From: Io17-Chloro-G2 sp965226825
GTDB lineage: Bacteria > Chloroflexota > Dehalococcoidia > Lucifugimonadales > UBA3495
DNA length: 64,000 nucleotides
Direction: 5' to 3'
Assembly: GCA_965226825.1 (NCBI GenBank)
Contig: CBDDED010000003.1
Span: 1,550,001-1,614,000, forward strand
Shown: piece after piece, positions 8,845 to 17,025 of the stretch
Layout: each line of letters starts with the position of its first letter
Position numbering within the stretch: position 1 is the stretch's first letter
Translations under genes and position numbers: made by a program
Notes under the pieces: generated by a model
Told to the model about the DNA's origin: nothing
Database searches by the model: none
What the model saw: only the letters and a program-made list of their open reading frames with translations

Positions 8845-10398
8845 ATGCTCAAACTCTTCAAAGTAGGGCTCCCCATTTTGGCGATGGCGGCGGCGGCCCT
8901 GGGCAGTCGCACCGCCTTTGCCCACGGCTTTGGAGAGCGAACCGAACTGCCGGTACCTCTGGGGATTTTCCTGATTGGAGCCGGGTTCACGGTAGCGCTT
9001 TCCTTTGCCGTCATCGCGTTTTTCCTCAAGGGCAGTCCCGGGGGGAGTTCCTACCGGCGGTACAACCTTTTCAAACACCGGTGGCTGGAGTCGGCGGCGA
9101 CAAGTCCATTTATCTGGTGGCCGGTCAAGCTGTTTTCGGTGTTCCTGCTGGGGTTGGTGATAGCCGCCGGACTGGCTGGCGACCAGACCTCGTCATCCAA
9201 TTTTGCCCCAACCTTCGTCTGGATCATCTGGTGGGTTGGCCTGGCGTTCTTCGCTGCTTTAGTAGGGAACCTGTGGGCCCTGGTCAACCCTTGGAAAGCG
9301 CTGTTTGAGCTGGCGGAGGCGTTGTTCCGCTTGTGCCGCCCCGGCCGTAACCTGGGATTGAACCTGGCCTACCCGGAAAATTGGGGCATCTGGCCCGCCC
9401 TGTTCCTGTTCCTTGGTTTCCTCTGGATTCAGGACGCCTTTGACCAGTCGGCGGTGCCAAATCGAGTCGCGGGCATGGCCGTTTTCTACACAGCAGTTAC
9501 CCTGACGGGCATGGCGGTTTTCGGCAAACACCAGTGGCTGCAACACTGGGAGGCGTTCTCGGTGGTGTTCGGCTTCCTGGCCAAGTTTGCGCCCACGGAA
9601 GTGCGGGTAAGGAATCCGGACCTGTGCCGAGTTTGCCCTGGCAAGTGCCTGGACCAGGATGGCCAGTGCATCAACTGCTACCAGTGCTTCGAGAAGTCGC
9701 CCGCCCGCGAGTGGAACATCAGGCATTTCGGCATGGGGCTTTCGAACCCGGAGCACGTGACCTCTGACAAGTTGGCCCTGGTCTTCCTGTTGCTGGCCTC
9801 AGTGACCTTCGACGGCTTCAGCGCCACGCCTGGGTGGGTCGATTTCCAGTCAGCGATGGTCAACACATTTTCGGGGACTGTCGACTTCCCGGGGTTCGAC
9901 AGCCTGACACTGGCTGATACGCTGGGGGTGTTGCTGTTTCCGTTGGTTTTTTTCCTCGCTTTTTTGGCTTTCTCCCACTTTATGTCCGGTACCGTTGGCG
10001 GAGAATTCGAAGCGATGGAGTTGGCCCGGGCCTTCGCCTACTCGTTGGCGCCCATAGCGGTAGCCTATAACCTGGCCCACTTCATAAACCTGTTGTTGAT
10101 ACAGGGTCAACTGATCGCGCCGTTGGCGTCGGACCCGTTTGGTTACGGCTGGAACCTACTGGGGACGGCGGATTACCAGGTCAACATCGGTGTGATCAAC
10201 GCCCGGATCCTATGGTACCTTTCCACCGTCCTGATAGTAGTGGGTCACGTCATGGCGGTCTACCTGGCCCACCTGGTTGCAACCCGGCTGTTCAGCGACC
10301 GGTCAACGGCCCTGAACAGCCAATACCCGATGCTGATGCTGATGGTTATGTATACTGTGGTCAGCCTGTGGATCATCGCTCAACCCATAGTAGCCTGA
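8845..10398 (+). CDS. Polytopic membrane protein with six-Cys cluster (fenitrothion-hydrolase-like)
   Basis: A 517-residue protein with about ten to twelve predicted transmembrane segments. The ATG at 8845 is favoured because GGGAG lies at 8832-8836. After the signal-like helix comes AHGFGERTELPVPLGIFLIG, a motif I associate with membrane proteins annotated as fenitrothion hydrolase (FedB-like); that recollection is the only basis for the name. A central loop after FAPTEVRVRNPD has six cysteines at about residues 261, 264, 268, 275, 278 and 281 (C-x2-C-x3-C-x6-C-x2-C-x2-C), suitable for metal or Fe-S binding. Gene context suggests metal-linked envelope metabolism. The actual reaction is unknown. 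Confidence 0.72.
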   Translation: MLKLFKVGLPILAMAAAALGSRTAFAHGFGERTELPVPLGIFLIGAGFTVALSFAVIAFFLKGSPGGSSYRRYNLFKHRWLESAATSPFIWWPVKLFSVFLLGLVIAAGLAGDQTSSSNFAPTFVWIIWWVGLAFFAALVGNLWALVNPWKALFELAEALFRLCRPGRNLGLNLAYPENWGIWPALFLFLGFLWIQDAFDQSAVPNRVAGMAVFYTAVTLTGMAVFGKHQWLQHWEAFSVVFGFLAKFAPTEVRVRNPDLCRVCPGKCLDQDGQCINCYQCFEKSPAREWNIRHFGMGLSNPEHVTSDKLALVFLLLASVTFDGFSATPGWVDFQSAMVNTFSGTVDFPGFDSLTLADTLGVLLFPLVFFLAFLAFSHFMSGTVGGEFEAMELARAFAYSLAPIAVAYNLAHFINLLLIQGQLIAPLASDPFGYGWNLLGTADYQVNIGVINARILWYLSTVLIVVGHVMAVYLAHLVATRLFSDRSTALNSQYPMLMLMVMYTVVSLWIIAQPIVA

Positions 10399-10443
10399 TC
10401 TGCCATCTGACGGGCCGCGCCGGCCGGAGGCCAACGGAAGGAT

Positions 10444-11499
10444 ATGGAAGCAGGAATTCAGTTACACCTCCCCACCTACAAAGACATCCCAATGCCGGAG
10501 TTGGTCAACCTGGCGAAGGCGGCCGAGAATGGGGGCATTTCCCAGATCTGGGCCACAGACAACCTGCAAAGCCGCAACGTCTTCGTGGTGCTGGCCACGC
10601 TGGCGTCCCACGTCGGCGTCAATCTTGGCACAGCCGTGACGGTGCAATACTTTCGCAACCCTGTCGACCTTGCGGATTCGGTGGCGGCAATCAGCGAGAT
10701 CATGGATGGCGGTGAACTCAGCATCGGCATCGCCCGGGGGAACCCCTATACACCTAACCTGATCAGCACGGCCAGACCGGTCAGCATGCTGCGGCAGACC
10801 GCCCAATGCCTGAAGGCGCTCCTGGCGGGGGAGGCAGTGAAGTTCAGCGATTACCCTGCCCTGGCTTCGTACTTCAACTTCAATCCGAATGAATCGTTCC
10901 GTTTGGGGTTTGGCCCCAAGACTCCCATCCGCCTCTACTGCGGCGGCAATGCGCCATTGAGCCTGAAGGTTGGCGGGGAATTCATGGACGGCTTGATCTA
11001 CGGTGGAGAGTTTAAGGCTGTGGCCGGCGCCGGACGCCTGGCCGGCGCACTGAAAATCTTCGATGAAGCCGCTGCCAGCGCCGGCGGGGGGCCGGGTCTG
11101 CCCAAGATCGCCGAAATCAAGCTGTCAGTTTCCCGAGACGGGCAAGCCGCCCGGGATTTCGCCAAGCACACCGCTGGCCGGAGAATCTTGGGCCTGCGGA
11201 GGCGGGGATACACTCCCGAAGAGATGCGTAGGCTCGGCGTAGCGGTGGATGACGTGGACATTTTGGAGCGGGCGGACCATGACGGCGCTTCCCGCGCACA
11301 GTTCGAAGCGCTGGTTACCGACCAAATGGTTGACGCCATCTGCGTCGCCGGGGAACCGCAGTTCTGCAAAGAGCAGATGCAGGAGATTTACCGCACCGCC
11401 GCCGACCACGGATTCAAACAGGTTATGTTTTCGGAGTTGGGCCCCAACGTAGCCGAAAGCCTCAACCTCTTATGTGAAGAGCTAATTCCAGCCATGTGA
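10444..11499 (+). CDS. LLM-class flavin-dependent oxidoreductase
   Basis: A 351-residue luciferase-fold protein. The first strand-helix unit (MEAGIQLHLPTYKD, then SQIWATDNLQSRN) has Asp-Asn where other paralogues have EHH, which is typical of F420-dependent-like LLM subfamilies. The phosphate-binding loop region reads GGELSIGIARGNPYTPN near 90-105. A C-terminal alpha-helical part (FKQVMFSELGPNVAESLNLLCEELIPAM) closes the barrel. GGAAGG lies before the ATG. It follows the envelope cluster by 45 bases but need not be functionally linked to it. The substrate is unknown. Confidence 0.88.
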   Translation: MEAGIQLHLPTYKDIPMPELVNLAKAAENGGISQIWATDNLQSRNVFVVLATLASHVGVNLGTAVTVQYFRNPVDLADSVAAISEIMDGGELSIGIARGNPYTPNLISTARPVSMLRQTAQCLKALLAGEAVKFSDYPALASYFNFNPNESFRLGFGPKTPIRLYCGGNAPLSLKVGGEFMDGLIYGGEFKAVAGAGRLAGALKIFDEAAASAGGGPGLPKIAEIKLSVSRDGQAARDFAKHTAGRRILGLRRRGYTPEEMRRLGVAVDDVDILERADHDGASRAQFEALVTDQMVDAICVAGEPQFCKEQMQEIYRTAADHGFKQVMFSELGPNVAESLNLLCEELIPAM

Positions 11500-11572
11500 C
11501 GCTGGTCTACGAGCCGCGGTTGCCTATTGGGCAATCGCATTCCTAACCGCCGGCACATCGCCCCACTCCCGT

Positions 11573-11701
11573 CAATCTCGTCGCAACGGGAATCCAGAGC
11601 CCATTCTACCAACCAAGCTGGCTCGGGAAGGCAGCAATGGTCCTGGTGAGTAAGCCCGGCTCCCCATAGGAATTTCCTGGATTCCCGTTGCGACGAGATT
11701 G
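11573..11701. repeat. 25-bp perfect inverted repeat in a 356-bp gap
   Basis: CAATCTCGTCGCAACGGGAA-TCCAG (11573-11597) is exactly reverse-complementary to the segment at 11677-11701. The arms enclose about 79 bases. The arm core (GGATTCCCGTTGCGACGAG) is a diverged member of the window-wide family whose core is TGGATTCCCGCTGCGGCGAG. No ORF is enclosed. The rest of the gap 11500-11855 shows no gene. The two flanking genes are convergent, so the hairpin could also help end transcription. Confidence 0.85.
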
Positions 11702-11855
11702 GCGGATGGCTTTAGCAAAGACAAGTGAGGATGCGAAATTGGCCTGTTTTCACAACTATGCCAGGGATGGGGCAGTATAGCGTGCCAAACCTTGGCGAGG
11801 CCGTCAATCTGGTCAGTCCGCTAATACAGTTTCTTTTCCACGCGGGTACGGTCGG

Positions 11856-12965
11856 TTAGATTCCGTAGAACCGGGACGGGTTGTCCACCAGGATTTTTTC
11901 GACGACCGACCCGTGAATTTGTTCCTGAGCTATCAGGTTGGCTATTACCTCGGGTTGGCCGGATGGGTCTCCGCCTCGACCACGGCCGCCGTGATGTCCC
12001 CAGTCAGAACCCACGATCAGGTTGTCTTCTCCGACGTAGGTCAAAAGGTAAGAAAGGTCTTCCCACTCCTCGTAGGACACGTACAGCCTGCTCTCTCGGA
12101 ACAGCTTGGGGCCCCAATCGCTGGGGTCGCCGCCAAAGACGCTGCGAAGGGCGTGAAGGACATAGGGAACCCAGGACGCTCCGGCTTCAATGAACCCGAA
12201 TCGCAAATCCGGGAACATCTCCGGGATTTTGTTGGCCACGAGATTGCGGAACGCCATCAACGGAAGGGTGCGGGTATGGGGAAAGGTATGGCTCCGGCTG
12301 ACATCAAAGACCGCGCTGAAGGCGGGGCAACCGGCCCCGGTGTGGACGCAAATCGGCAAGTCAAGCCGGGCCGCTTCCTGGTAAACGGGGAAGAAATAAG
12401 GGTCGTCCAGGGTCCGGTCTCGTTCGATTCCCCTAAAGAATAGCCCCGCCGCGCCGTTTTCCTTACCGAAATTCACGGCCTCGATCGAAGCATCTATCGA
12501 GCGCAGGGGAGGCACAACCAACCACCTCAGCCGGCCTTGACCCTGTTTATAGGTTTCCGCCATAAACCGGTTGTACGCCCGGCAAAGAGCCACTTCCAAA
12601 TCCACATCATCGGTGACGTATGCGAGGAAGAGGGTTGGATAGATAACCTGGACGCCGGAGCCCATCTGGTCCATCGCCGCCAGACGGCCGGGAATGTCCA
12701 ACAACTCCCGGGCGCGCACGTCGGGCATTTTTTCGATCTGGTTGGGCTGGGTTGGGGTACCGAGCAGAAATCCGCCCTTGCCCGCCGGCTTTGGGAAGAT
12801 ATTGCCATCGATAATCCAAAAGTTGGAACGCCGGTAAACAGTGTCCGCCGGCCCTTCCACTATGATGGGTCGCCGCAGGTACATGTCCGGGTCCAAGCGC
12901 TCCCACATCTCTGGGGGTTCAAAGACGTGGGTGTCGGCATCGATAATACCTGGAATACCTGGCAT
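11856..12965 (-). CDS. Amidohydrolase (ACMSD-type, amidohydrolase_2 family)
   Basis: The ATG at 12965 is preceded on the minus strand by AAGGAGGGACTC, so the 17 upstream codons of the open frame are not used. The 369-residue product opens with the metal motif IIDADTHVFEPPEMW. It then has LPICVHTGAG around residue 210, RFGFIEAGASWVPY near 262, and IVGSDWGHH near 320. These are the four regions expected of aminocarboxymuconate-semialdehyde-decarboxylase-like metal-dependent hydrolases and decarboxylases. The usual role is decarboxylation or hydrolysis of catabolic intermediates in the cytoplasm. An LLM gene lies about 98 bases upstream on the same strand and may be co-transcribed, consistent with stepwise breakdown of one compound. 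Confidence 0.9.
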   Translation of the reverse strand: MPGIPGIIDADTHVFEPPEMWERLDPDMYLRRPIIVEGPADTVYRRSNFWIIDGNIFPKPAGKGGFLLGTPTQPNQIEKMPDVRARELLDIPGRLAAMDQMGSGVQVIYPTLFLAYVTDDVDLEVALCRAYNRFMAETYKQGQGRLRWLVVPPLRSIDASIEAVNFGKENGAAGLFFRGIERDRTLDDPYFFPVYQEAARLDLPICVHTGAGCPAFSAVFDVSRSHTFPHTRTLPLMAFRNLVANKIPEMFPDLRFGFIEAGASWVPYVLHALRSVFGGDPSDWGPKLFRESRLYVSYEEWEDLSYLLTYVGEDNLIVGSDWGHHGGRGRGGDPSGQPEVIANLIAQEQIHGSVVEKILVDNPSRFYGI

Positions 12966-13063
12966 GAGTCCCTCCTTGAGGTCAGGATGACGGCTTGGGC
13001 GAGAGTGGGTTGGCATGGCCGGCCGCTAGCAGGCCCGCGCCAAATCCGGAAACAGCCGGGGCG

Positions 13064-14092
13064 TCATTTAAAGTTTGGGACCACCTTTTCAGTGAGCAGA
13101 CGCACCGAGTTAGCGACCTGTTCGGGGGGTATCAGCCCGCCGTAGTTAATCTCCATGACCAGGCCGGTGATTCCAAGCTCTTCCTGGAATTCCTGGAGCC
13201 GTTCGGTCACTTCCTCCGGGACGCCAAATATCACCCGGCTTTTCAGCACTTCCTGATACGGCACGGACGCCATGCGGAGCATATTCTCACGCCCTTCCTG
13301 GTTGCGGGCAGTCTTGCTCAGTTCCGTCGCCGAGTAATTGATCTGGCTGAGAGCGCTTTCCCGGGGTTCCTCGTGGGCTTTCTCGGTGGTTTCAGCAACG
13401 TAGACGGGCACCCGCATGTTCACTTCCCCTGGGCCAGGGTGCCCGGCGGCGGCGCGCGCCCGGCGGTACTCTTTCAATCTTTCCTTCATTGGGGCCATGT
13501 TGGTGTTGGCGGTGATAAAAATTGGATGGCCCATTTCCCCAATGCGAGGATAGGTGTCCTCCGAAGCCACGGCAATGCGGGTTGGCGGATAGGGCCTCTG
13601 GTAAGGCTGGGGCACCACTACAACTTCCTGGTAGGAATAGAACTCACCCTGGTGGGTGAAAGGTTCCCCTTTCCAGGCCTCCATTATGACGTCCAAGGCC
13701 TCGAAGAACCGGTCTCTGCTCTCGGCGTAGTCGACGTTGTAGCCCTCGTAATACCGGGTGAGGCCACTGCGGCCGATCCCAAAGTCGAAACGACCTTTGC
13801 TGATGTGGTCCACGGTGGCCGCTTCTTCTGCCACCCGCAGGGGATTGGTCAGGGGGAGGACCTGGACGGCCAAGCCCACCCGGATCCGGCTGGTCCGGGA
13901 GGCAATGGAACTGGCGATGATCAGCGGCGAGGCCAACACCGACCGTTCAGGCGAAAAGTGGTGCTCTGCCAGCCAGACAGAGTCCATTCCGAACTGTTCT
14001 GCCCGGATGATTTGATTGAACGACTCCTCAAAAGCGTCCGCCTGGGTTTTGCCCGGGCGGACGTGAAAGTCGGTGAACATACCAAAGTCCAT
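13064..14092 (-). CDS. LLM-class flavin-dependent oxidoreductase
   Basis: The ATG at 14092 follows GGGGAGAAACT and gives 342 residues. The longer frame upstream (88 codons) is low-complexity and lacks a ribosome site. The N-terminus MDFGMFTDFHVRPGKTQADA, then DSVWLAEHHFSPER and AVQVLPLTNPLRVAEEAATVDHISKGRFDFGIGRSG, are clear group 1 luciferase-like monooxygenase signatures, closest by eye to alkanal or EDTA/NTA-type enzymes. A VVVPQPYQRPYPPTRIAVAS segment precedes the substrate-binding half. It probably oxygenates an organic compound with FMNH2. It sits upstream of the amidohydrolase on the minus strand. Confidence 0.92.
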   Translation of the reverse strand: MDFGMFTDFHVRPGKTQADAFEESFNQIIRAEQFGMDSVWLAEHHFSPERSVLASPLIIASSIASRTSRIRVGLAVQVLPLTNPLRVAEEAATVDHISKGRFDFGIGRSGLTRYYEGYNVDYAESRDRFFEALDVIMEAWKGEPFTHQGEFYSYQEVVVVPQPYQRPYPPTRIAVASEDTYPRIGEMGHPIFITANTNMAPMKERLKEYRRARAAAGHPGPGEVNMRVPVYVAETTEKAHEEPRESALSQINYSATELSKTARNQEGRENMLRMASVPYQEVLKSRVIFGVPEEVTERLQEFQEELGITGLVMEINYGGLIPPEQVANSVRLLTEKVVPNFK

Positions 14093-14423
14093 TAGTTTCT
14101 CCCCTGGCCCGGTATTTGTTCTCGGTGGCCATTTCGGATTGGGCGCGTTCCGAGTGTAGAGTCCTGTTGGGATACCGTCAATCCTTGGTGGTTGATGTAA
14201 CTGGTCAGAGCCGATGGGTAAACATCTCAAGGGAGGACCGTCTTTCGTCATGCCCAACAAACCTGAGCAATTGCTCCCCTCAACTGCTCTGACAGCCCGA
14301 ACGATGCCCTGGCTGACATCCGCCCCTTGCCAGCCCGCGCGGCCCCTATCTACCATGATGCCTGACCATCAGCCGCCTGGCCATGGAGTGTTGGCGCAGG
14401 CAGCCATGCTCCCGGACTCCGCC
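14093..14423. other. Left part of a 1.2-kb gene-free block
   Basis: I see no supported gene between the LLM start at 14092 and the first MITE-like unit at 14424. This stretch must contain the LLM promoter on the minus strand, but I could not pick a convincing -35/-10 pair. The open frames here are short and have no recognisable products. Confidence 0.5.
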
Positions 14424-14768
14424 GGAACTAAATGGCAACAAATGGCAACAAATGAGACTGTTTACAAAAAATCATATCTGGGGCAATGGCACTAGCTACA
14501 AAAAATCAACGAAAAATGGCGTGATTTGTGCAAAAGCCGGCAACAACCCGATTTTTCCTGGGCAAACAACGCCATTTTCAGGAAACGCACCGGCCCTTAC
14601 CAACGGTCCGGCGACCGGAACTAAATGGCATCAAATGGCACTGTTTACCAAAAATCATATCTGGGACGATGCCACTAGCTACAAAAAATCAGTGAAAAAT
14701 GGCGTGATTTGTGCAAAAGTCTGCTAAGACCCGATTTTCCCTGGGCAAACAGTGCCATTTTCAGGGAA
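14424..14768. repeat. Duplicated MITE-like unit (two copies about 183 bp apart)
   Basis: Two near-identical AT-rich units lie at about 14424-14584 and 14617-14768. They align with a constant 183-base offset over most of their length (for example ATCATATCTG at 14471 and 14654, GTGATTTGTGCAAAAG at 14521 and 14704). There is one 10-base indel at the left end. Each unit ends in inverted repeats; in copy 2 AAATGGCACTGTTTACC (14633-14649) mirrors the segment at 14744-14760 with one mismatch. Base composition is far more AT-rich than the surroundings. No transposase is present. This looks like a short non-autonomous element that has duplicated in tandem. Confidence 0.75.
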
Positions 14769-14779
14769 AGCCCCTGTCC

Positions 14780-14939
14780 CCCGTCATCCTCGCCGCAGCG
14801 GGGATCCAGAGCCCTTGTTGTCATCCACACAGTTGGAGATTGGAGGTCCTGCCCCGGCTCCCGCCGCGCGTCATGGTTGCCCTAACCGTGTTGGCGCATT
14901 GTCAGGGCTCTGGATCCCCGCTGCGGCGCGGATGACGGG
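14780..14939. repeat. Palindromic element of the dispersed repeat family
   Basis: A 35-base arm at 14780-14814 (CCGTCATCCTCGCCGCAGCG, then GGGATCCAGAGCCC) is mirrored at 14905-14939. The right arm and its flank (CCGTGTTGGCGCATTGTCAG, then GGCTCTGGAT) are nearly identical to 38812-38863. This marks a single dispersed family. Confidence 0.8.
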
Positions 14940-14980
14940 AGCAGTAGGATGACGGGAGCGGGAGTAGGTAAAAAATGGAG

Positions 14981-15060
14981 CGCTGGATTCCCGCCGCGGC
15001 AACAGTGACGGGGTGATTTGATGACAATCGAAGTACCCCCCGGGAGAGGGCTGGGGTGAG
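14981..15060. repeat. Further copy of the dispersed repeat with ATGACAAT tail
   Basis: The family core (CTGGATTCCCGCCGCGGCAA) is followed by CAGTGACGGGGTGATTTGAT and GACAATCGAA. The same tail (GATTTAATGACAATTGAAAT) occurs at 40849-40868, and inverted next to the 38.8-kb copy. After this, 15061-15291 holds only the presumed leader of the crotonase gene. Confidence 0.7.
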
Positions 15061-15291
15061 GGCGTCCCCTCGACTCTGAACAGTTACGGGGTGATTGCAG
15101 GGGTCAGGGTTCTGGGGACGGGGGACCCGCTTTTGGAAAAGCTGCGCAAAACTTTTTTGTGTTTGGTACCGGTCAGGTTGTTGTTGGGTCCAAGTGCGGG
15201 CTGCAGTTTGGGTTGGTTGGGAACATGTTAGAATCAGGCATTGGGTGAGACCCGATGGTGATACTACTTTGATGGCAATGGGAGCGGCGTC

Positions 15292-16134
15292 TTGGCGGAA
15301 ATCGGTTATTTGGTAGAAGACCGGGTGGCGATCATATCGCTGGAGGCCCCGGACCGGGGCAACGCTTTCACCCCGGCCATGCGCCAGGAGCTGAACCAAG
15401 CTTTTGAGCGATACCGGGAGGATGCAGACGCCTGGGTAGCCGTGATTTGCGCGGAGGGGCCGGACTTCTGCACCGGCTCCGAGATCACCGCCGCCCTTTC
15501 CCACGGAGACCAACGGGACCGGGCGCGGTACTGGGCGGGTGGCCGGCTAGACACGATCAAGCCCACCATCACCGCGGTACAGGGCGTGTGCCGGGGAGAA
15601 GGCCTAGCGCTTGCGTTGGGCTGCGATCTCCGTTTGGCCAGCCAACCGGTCGCGTTTCAGGGGCGTCTGGACTCCCTGGGCAGCGGCCCGAACGTGGAGG
15701 CCGTCTGGTTGGTTAACCTGGTGGGGTTGTCAGTGGCCCTGGACATGCTCTGGACCCGCAGGACGGTGGATGCCGACCAAGCCCTGCGGCTGGGCCTGAT
15801 CAACCGTTTGGTATCTGCCGGCGAAACCCCGGCCGAGGCACAGTCAGAGGATAGACCTGCCGAGGGCCGTTTGCCGGTTCGGCCACTGGGGCAATCCATC
15901 GTTACCGCCGATGGCTCCGCCCGATCCGGCGGGATAAAGCTCGCTCGGGAGTTGCTCCAATATGCGCCGGTGACCCGGTCGTTCCAAAAAGAGACCGCCT
16001 ACCGTTCCATCGGCGTGCCATTCCACTACGCGCAGACCCTGGAAGTTGGCCCAAACCCATACGCCAGCGAAGACCGGATTGAAGGCACCCGCGCCTTTGT
16101 GGAAAACCGCCGGCCAGTTTGGCACAACCGCTAA
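15292..16134 (+). CDS. Enoyl-CoA hydratase/isomerase (crotonase) family protein
   Basis: A 280-residue crotonase-fold protein starting at a TTG after GGGAGCGG; the nearby ATGs are out of frame. Oxyanion-hole regions are present: DFCTGSEI near residue 60 and AVQGVCRGEGLALALGCDLRLA around 95-115. The catalytic loop reads AFQGRLDSLGSGPN in place of GxPExxxG, so the usual general-base Glu is missing. This suggests a non-hydratase reaction (isomerase, hydrolase or decarboxylase) or a divergent site. A Glu- and Pro-rich stretch between about 180 and 205 follows the core. It is the first of three crotonases in one direction, with gaps of 29 and 28 bases. Confidence 0.82.
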   Translation: MAEIGYLVEDRVAIISLEAPDRGNAFTPAMRQELNQAFERYREDADAWVAVICAEGPDFCTGSEITAALSHGDQRDRARYWAGGRLDTIKPTITAVQGVCRGEGLALALGCDLRLASQPVAFQGRLDSLGSGPNVEAVWLVNLVGLSVALDMLWTRRTVDADQALRLGLINRLVSAGETPAEAQSEDRPAEGRLPVRPLGQSIVTADGSARSGGIKLARELLQYAPVTRSFQKETAYRSIGVPFHYAQTLEVGPNPYASEDRIEGTRAFVENRRPVWHNR

Positions 16135-16163
16135 TTCTGCCGGGTAGACTCTAGAGGAAAGTA

Positions 16164-16997
16164 ATGCAGCAATCCGATACGCAACAATCCGGCGAAGTAC
16201 TTCTGCGGGAGCAAGACGGCGACATTCTCATCGCCACCATGAACCGGCCGGAGCGAATGAACGCCCTCGACGACAACCTTACCAACGCCCTCAACGAGGC
16301 CTGGCTGGATTTTCGGGATTCACCGGACCTGAAAGTCATGATAGTCACCGGCGCAGGCGACCGGGCGTTCTGCTCCGGGGTGGACCTGCGCCGGAACGAT
16401 GAGCGCGCCAGGGACATGGGAGCACAAACGGCCCAGGCCATTCTGGACGCCGACCGGTCCCGAGGTGTGCGCCTGTCTTTCAACGGCAACAACTTCGGGC
16501 TTTGGAAACCGGTGATTGCCGCGATCAACGGGTGGTGCCTGGCCGCCGGCTGCGAGATGGCCATGGCCTGCGACCTGCGGATCATGGAAGAGCACGCCCA
16601 GATTGGGCTCCCCGAGGTGAAGCGGGGCATGGGCGCAAAGCAGACAACTCACAAGCTATACCACCTGACCAACCTGAATATCGGCCTGGAAATGACCTGG
16701 ACAGGAGATACTTTGACGGCGCAACGGGCCTACGATCTTGGACTGGTGACAGAGGTGGCGCCCAAATCTGAAAGTGTGGCCAGGGCCAAAGAACTGGCGC
16801 GGCGGATTTGCCGCTTCCCTTCCGGATACCTGGAGTACCACAAGCTGCGGGTATTCCAGAGCCTGGGCCTTCCCCTGGACTACGGAATGTCCATCGACCA
16901 ACGTTTCCCGCCCCAGGAGAGCGAAGATTACCGCCCGGGCCTGGAACGTAGTTCGAGCCAGGGGATTGCGGGCGGCCCCGGCCAGCACCTGGATTAA
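16164..16997 (+). CDS. Enoyl-CoA hydratase/isomerase family protein
   Basis: A 277-residue protein. Crotonase motifs are strong: GDRAFCSGVDLRRNDERA near residue 75 and VIAAINGWCLAAGCEMAMACDLRI around 115-138, forming the oxyanion hole. GLPEVKRGMGAKQTTHKL follows, with the Glu that acts as general base in enoyl-CoA hydratases. The second hydratase Glu is not evident. AGAGGAAAG precedes the ATG. Expected action is hydration or isomerisation of acyl-CoA thioesters in the cytoplasm. It lies 29 bases after one crotonase and 28 before another, so the three probably form an operon for breakdown of a fatty or aromatic acyl-CoA. Confidence 0.92.
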   Translation: MQQSDTQQSGEVLLREQDGDILIATMNRPERMNALDDNLTNALNEAWLDFRDSPDLKVMIVTGAGDRAFCSGVDLRRNDERARDMGAQTAQAILDADRSRGVRLSFNGNNFGLWKPVIAAINGWCLAAGCEMAMACDLRIMEEHAQIGLPEVKRGMGAKQTTHKLYHLTNLNIGLEMTWTGDTLTAQRAYDLGLVTEVAPKSESVARAKELARRICRFPSGYLEYHKLRVFQSLGLPLDYGMSIDQRFPPQESEDYRPGLERSSSQGIAGGPGQHLD

Positions 16998-17025
16998 AGC
17001 CGAGAAACATCGCGCGAGGCACTGA

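Noticed and set aside
14424..14768. Insertion sequence with transposase
   Set aside because: The units are about 150-160 bases and contain no ORF long enough for a transposase; only a non-autonomous element is supportable.
14902..15513. Minus-strand 203-residue ORF across the repeat block
   Set aside because: It runs through dispersed repeats and the antisense of a crotonase and has repeated low-complexity content.
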